NCBI GenBank assembly: GCA_049613795.1
Contig: JBMZCX010000098.1
Coordinates: 1-7,385, forward strand
DNA: 7,385 nucleotides
From: Thalassotalea_B sp049613795
GTDB lineage: Bacteria > Pseudomonadota > Gammaproteobacteria > Enterobacterales > Alteromonadaceae
Direction: 5' to 3'
The position numbers and the translations under genes were made by a program. The notes below the pieces were generated by a model. That model searched no databases. It was given only the letters and a program-made list of their open reading frames with translations, and was not told the origin of the DNA. Shown piece by piece: positions 5,305 to 7,385 of this stretch. Every line of letters begins with the position of its first letter. The first letter of the stretch is position 1.

Positions 5305-6434
5305 TATAAATCAAAGTCACCAAATTCATCGGCATCTACTTGTGAATCAATCTGACCAACTAAGTATGAGCTTATTTCAGCCTCTTGAGGAGCAACTTGC
5401 ACATTGTCAGACACTAACCATGAGTTGATCCACGGAATAGGGTTACTGTTGTTTTCAAACTGTGCAGGTAGACCAATCGCGGTCATACGCGCATTGGTAA
5501 TGTACTCAACATATTGACATAGAATGTGTTTATTTAAACCAATCATCGAGCCATCTTTAAATAGGTACTCGGCCCATTCTTTTTCTTGCTCTGCAGCTTC
5601 AACAAACATTTTAATTGCTTCTTCACGGCATTGTGCGGCAACAATCGCCATTTCAGGGTCATCTTTGCCATCTTGCATGATATTTAAAATATGCTGAGTA
5701 CCTGAAAGATGAAGTGCTTCATCGCGGGCAATAAGCTTTATAATTTTAGCATTACCTTCCATCAATTCACGCTCGGCAAACGCAAATGAACAGGCAAAAC
5801 TCACATAAAAGCGAATGGCTTCTAAAATGTTCACTGACATCATTGCCAGGTACAATTTCTTTTTCAGCTCAAATAAATTAACTACCACGGTTTGGCCATT
5901 AATTTCGTGTTTGCCTTCACCGTATAGGTTGTAAAGCGATACAGAATTGATTAGGTCATCATAATAAGTAGTTACCGCATCGGCACGCTCACTAATTTTG
6001 TCATTGCTAACAATGTCATCAAAAATGAGTTCAGGCGCTTGAGTTACGTTACGAATAATATGGGTGTACGAACGACTATGAATAGTTTCACTAAACGCCC
6101 ATGTCTCAATCCATGTTTCTAGTTCAGGAATTGATACGATAGGAAGTAATGCTACGTTAGGTGAGCGGCCTTGAACACTATCAAGCAACGTTTGGTATTT
6201 TAAGTTGCTTAAAAATATATGCTTTTCGTGTTCGGGAAGCGCTTGAAAGTCTAAACGGTCTTTACTTACATCAACTTCTTCAGGTCGCCAAAAGAAAGAC
6301 AATTGTTTTTCAATTAGTTTTTCAAAAATAGGGTATTTTTGTTGATCGTAACGTGACACGTTAACGGTTTGACCAAAAAACATTGGCTCTTGCATTTGGT
6401 TATTATGATTTCTGCTAAAAGTAGTATAAGACAT
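5304..6434 (-). CDS. nrdB: Ribonucleoside-diphosphate reductase class Ia, beta subunit
   Basis: The small subunit of aerobic ribonucleotide reductase holds the diiron centre and tyrosyl radical that start catalysis in NrdA. From the ATG at 6434 it is 376 residues, the same length as E. coli NrdB and collinear with it by recall. The opening MSYTTFSR matches E. coli MAYTTFSQ, and GAG lies eight bases upstream. A GTG at 6443 adds three residues but has no ribosome site and is rejected. Expected iron ligands and the radical Tyr are visible in family blocks: LLDSVQGR (Asp), ETWAFSETIHSRSYTHI (Glu, His and the radical Tyr), LEAIRFYVSFACSFAF (Glu) and ARDEALHLSGTQH (Glu, His). The C-terminal tail NVQVAPQEAE..SYLVGQIDSQVD...DFDL corresponds to the NrdA-docking tail. 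No intron or intein interrupts it. It follows nrdA after 73 bases and overlaps yfaE by one base. Confidence 0.97.
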   Translation of the reverse strand: MSYTTFSRNHNNQMQEPMFFGQTVNVSRYDQQKYPIFEKLIEKQLSFFWRPEEVDVSKDRLDFQALPEHEKHIFLSNLKYQTLLDSVQGRSPNVALLPIVSIPELETWIETWAFSETIHSRSYTHIIRNVTQAPELIFDDIVSNDKISERADAVTTYYDDLINSVSLYNLYGEGKHEINGQTVVVNLFELKKKLYLAMMSVNILEAIRFYVSFACSFAFAERELMEGNAKIIKLIARDEALHLSGTQHILNIMQDGKDDPEMAIVAAQCREEAIKMFVEAAEQEKEWAEYLFKDGSMIGLNKHILCQYVEYITNARMTAIGLPAQFENNSNPIPWINSWLVSDNVQVAPQEAEISSYLVGQIDSQVDADEFGDFDL

Positions 6435-6473
6435 GTTTATCACTCAAAAAACTATCACTAAGACTATCAGGAC

Positions 6474-6496
6474 AAAGCGGGCAAGGCGCCCGCTTT
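6474..6496 (-). promoter_or_regulatory. GC-rich hairpin between nrdA and nrdB
   Basis: A perfect 9-bp inverted repeat AAAGCGGGC (6474-6482) / GCCCGCTTT (6488-6496) with a 5-base loop sits 11 bases past the nrdA stop and 39 bases before the nrdB start. On the minus-strand transcript it is followed by GTCCTG rather than a U-tract. Full termination is therefore unlikely. A role in mRNA stability, partial attenuation or processing between the two cistrons is inferred. Confidence 0.6.
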
Positions 6497-6507
6497 AAGT
6501 TTAACTA

Positions 6508-7385
6508 TTAAATTTTACACGCGCCGCCTGCACAATCATCATCTTCCACTTCTGGAGCGTCTTCTTGTGCATCTGATGCGCCATCACGGGTGTTATGGTA
6601 GTACAGTGTTTTAACACCTAGCTTGTAGGCACCAAGTAAGTCTTTTAGTAAGACTTTCATAGGTACTCTACCGCCTTCGTATCTATTTGGATCATAATTA
6701 GTATTTGCTGAAATTGTTTGGTCGATAAATTTCTGCATTATGCCTACTAATTGTAAGTAACCATCGTTTGATGGAATATCCCACAGTAATTCGTAGTTAT
6801 CTTTAAGGCGTTCGTAGTCAGGAACAACTTGCTTTAAAATACCGTCTTTACTTGCTTTAACACTAATGTGACCACGCGGTGGCTCGATGCCATTGGTTGC
6901 ATTTGAGATTTGCGATGACGTTTCTGATGGCATTAATGCGCTCAGCGTGGAGTTACGCATACCATGCTCTTTAATGCTGGCACGTAATGTATCCCAATCA
7001 AGATGCAGTGGTTCATCACAAATCTTGTCTAAATCACGTTTGTACGTATCGGTTGGCATAATACCTTGCGAGTATGTAGTTTCGTTAAATTTAGGACATG
7101 CTCCACGCTCTTTAGCAAGTTCGTTAGATGCCTTCATTAGGTAGTACTGAATTGCTTCAAACGTTTTGTGCGTTAGTGCATTTGCGCTGCCATCTGAATA
7201 ACGCTTACCGTTTTTAGCTAAGTAATAAGCGTAGTTAATAACACCTATGCCTAGCGTACGACGCCCCATAGTGGCATTTTTAGCTGCAGGTACAGGGTAG
7301 TCTTGGAAATCAAGTAGGTTATCAAGTGCACGTACTGCAAGCTCAGCTAACTCTTCTAGTTCATCTAAAGACTCAATGGCACCTA
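6508..7385 (-). CDS. nrdA: Ribonucleoside-diphosphate reductase class Ia, alpha subunit (3' part)
   Basis: This is the C-terminal part of the catalytic subunit that reduces ribonucleoside diphosphates. The gene runs off the right edge: 291 complete codons are in the window, beginning with Gly at 7383-7381, and bases 7385-7384 belong to a split codon. The Met at 7269 (MGRRTLGIGV) is internal, since upstream codons continue in frame with the family stretch AVRALDNLLD and DYPVPAAKNAT. Recalled E. coli NrdA matches over the whole part, including LSALMPSETSSQ, NATNGIEPPRG, KASKDGILKQVVPDY, NDGYLQLVGIMQKF and SANTNYDPNR. The radical-transfer tyrosine pair (E. coli Y730/Y731) is seen in KTLYYHNTRDGA. 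The tail cysteines that are re-reduced by thioredoxin or glutaredoxin are in DDCAGGACKI. The active-site Cys/Glu region and the N-terminal allosteric cone lie outside the window. nrdB follows after 73 bases. Confidence 0.97.
   Translation of the reverse strand, partial: GAIESLDELEELAELAVRALDNLLDFQDYPVPAAKNATMGRRTLGIGVINYAYYLAKNGKRYSDGSANALTHKTFEAIQYYLMKASNELAKERGACPKFNETTYSQGIMPTDTYKRDLDKICDEPLHLDWDTLRASIKEHGMRNSTLSALMPSETSSQISNATNGIEPPRGHISVKASKDGILKQVVPDYERLKDNYELLWDIPSNDGYLQLVGIMQKFIDQTISANTNYDPNRYEGGRVPMKVLLKDLLGAYKLGVKTLYYHNTRDGASDAQEDAPEVEDDDCAGGACKI

Noticed and set aside
6441..6443. GTG as the nrdB start
   Set aside because: It adds only MIN before MSYTTFS, has no Shine-Dalgarno, and would break the exact 376-residue match to E. 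coli NrdB length. The GAG motif fits the ATG at 6434 instead.
6451..6469. Direct repeat ACTATCA (6451-6457 and 6463-6469) before nrdB
   Set aside because: Seven bases repeated once in AT-rich leader sequence is expected by chance.
6887..7144. Plus-strand open frame opposite nrdA
   Set aside because: It lies wholly antisense to conserved nrdA codons, and its composition reflects the complement of that gene.
7267..7269. ATG at MGRRTLG as the start of a short NrdA-like protein
   Set aside because: The frame stays open to the window edge and the upstream 38 codons match the NrdA family, so this Met is internal.
5304..7385. Intron, intein or homing element in the nrd genes
   Set aside because: Ribonucleotide reductase genes are common hosts for such elements, but both reading frames here run collinear with E. 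coli without insertion.

Overview
This window looks like an ordinary chromosomal stretch of a moderately AT-rich marine gammaproteobacterium, probably an Alteromonadales member such as Pseudoalteromonas. That placement is inference. It rests on class Ia ribonucleotide reductase proteins almost collinear with the E. coli ones, a ZnuD-type TonB receptor carrying an extra N-terminal carboxypeptidase-regulatory-like domain, and a DUF1287 (YijF) protein. No mobile element, rRNA, tRNA or CRISPR array was seen.

Layout. Positions 1-117 hold a strong bidirectional hairpin terminator and perhaps the tail of an incoming plus-strand gene. Positions 118-2517 (minus) encode a complete outer-membrane TonB-dependent receptor with His/Asp/Glu-rich loops, most likely a zinc receptor. 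Its upstream region carries a sigma70-like promoter flanked and overlapped by two palindromes resembling Zur boxes. Positions 2669-3058 (minus) encode a YkgJ-type Cys-cluster protein. Positions 3266-3691 (plus) encode a small acidic TPR-like protein with its own terminator. Positions 3820-4917 (plus) hold a likely two-gene unit: a small AT-rich protein with a zincin HELAH motif, then a secreted DUF1287/YijF protein. Positions 5032-7385 (minus) hold the 3' part of nrdA, complete nrdB and a yfaE-type ferredoxin. This is the aerobic class Ia ribonucleotide reductase operon together with its cofactor-maintenance ferredoxin.

How the genes work together. NrdA and NrdB form the reductase that makes deoxynucleotides. 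The 2Fe-2S ferredoxin, whose start overlaps the nrdB stop by one base, supplies electrons to build and repair the NrdB diiron-tyrosyl cofactor. The receptor would import zinc across the outer membrane, with expression expected to rise when zinc is scarce. The zincin-motif gene and the DUF1287 gene are probably co-transcribed, but no joint function is known.

I found no convincing new multi-gene system. The points most worth following up are the paired Zur-like operator, the His-rich loops of the receptor, the AT-rich zincin/DUF1287 pair, and the GC-rich hairpin between nrdA and nrdB.
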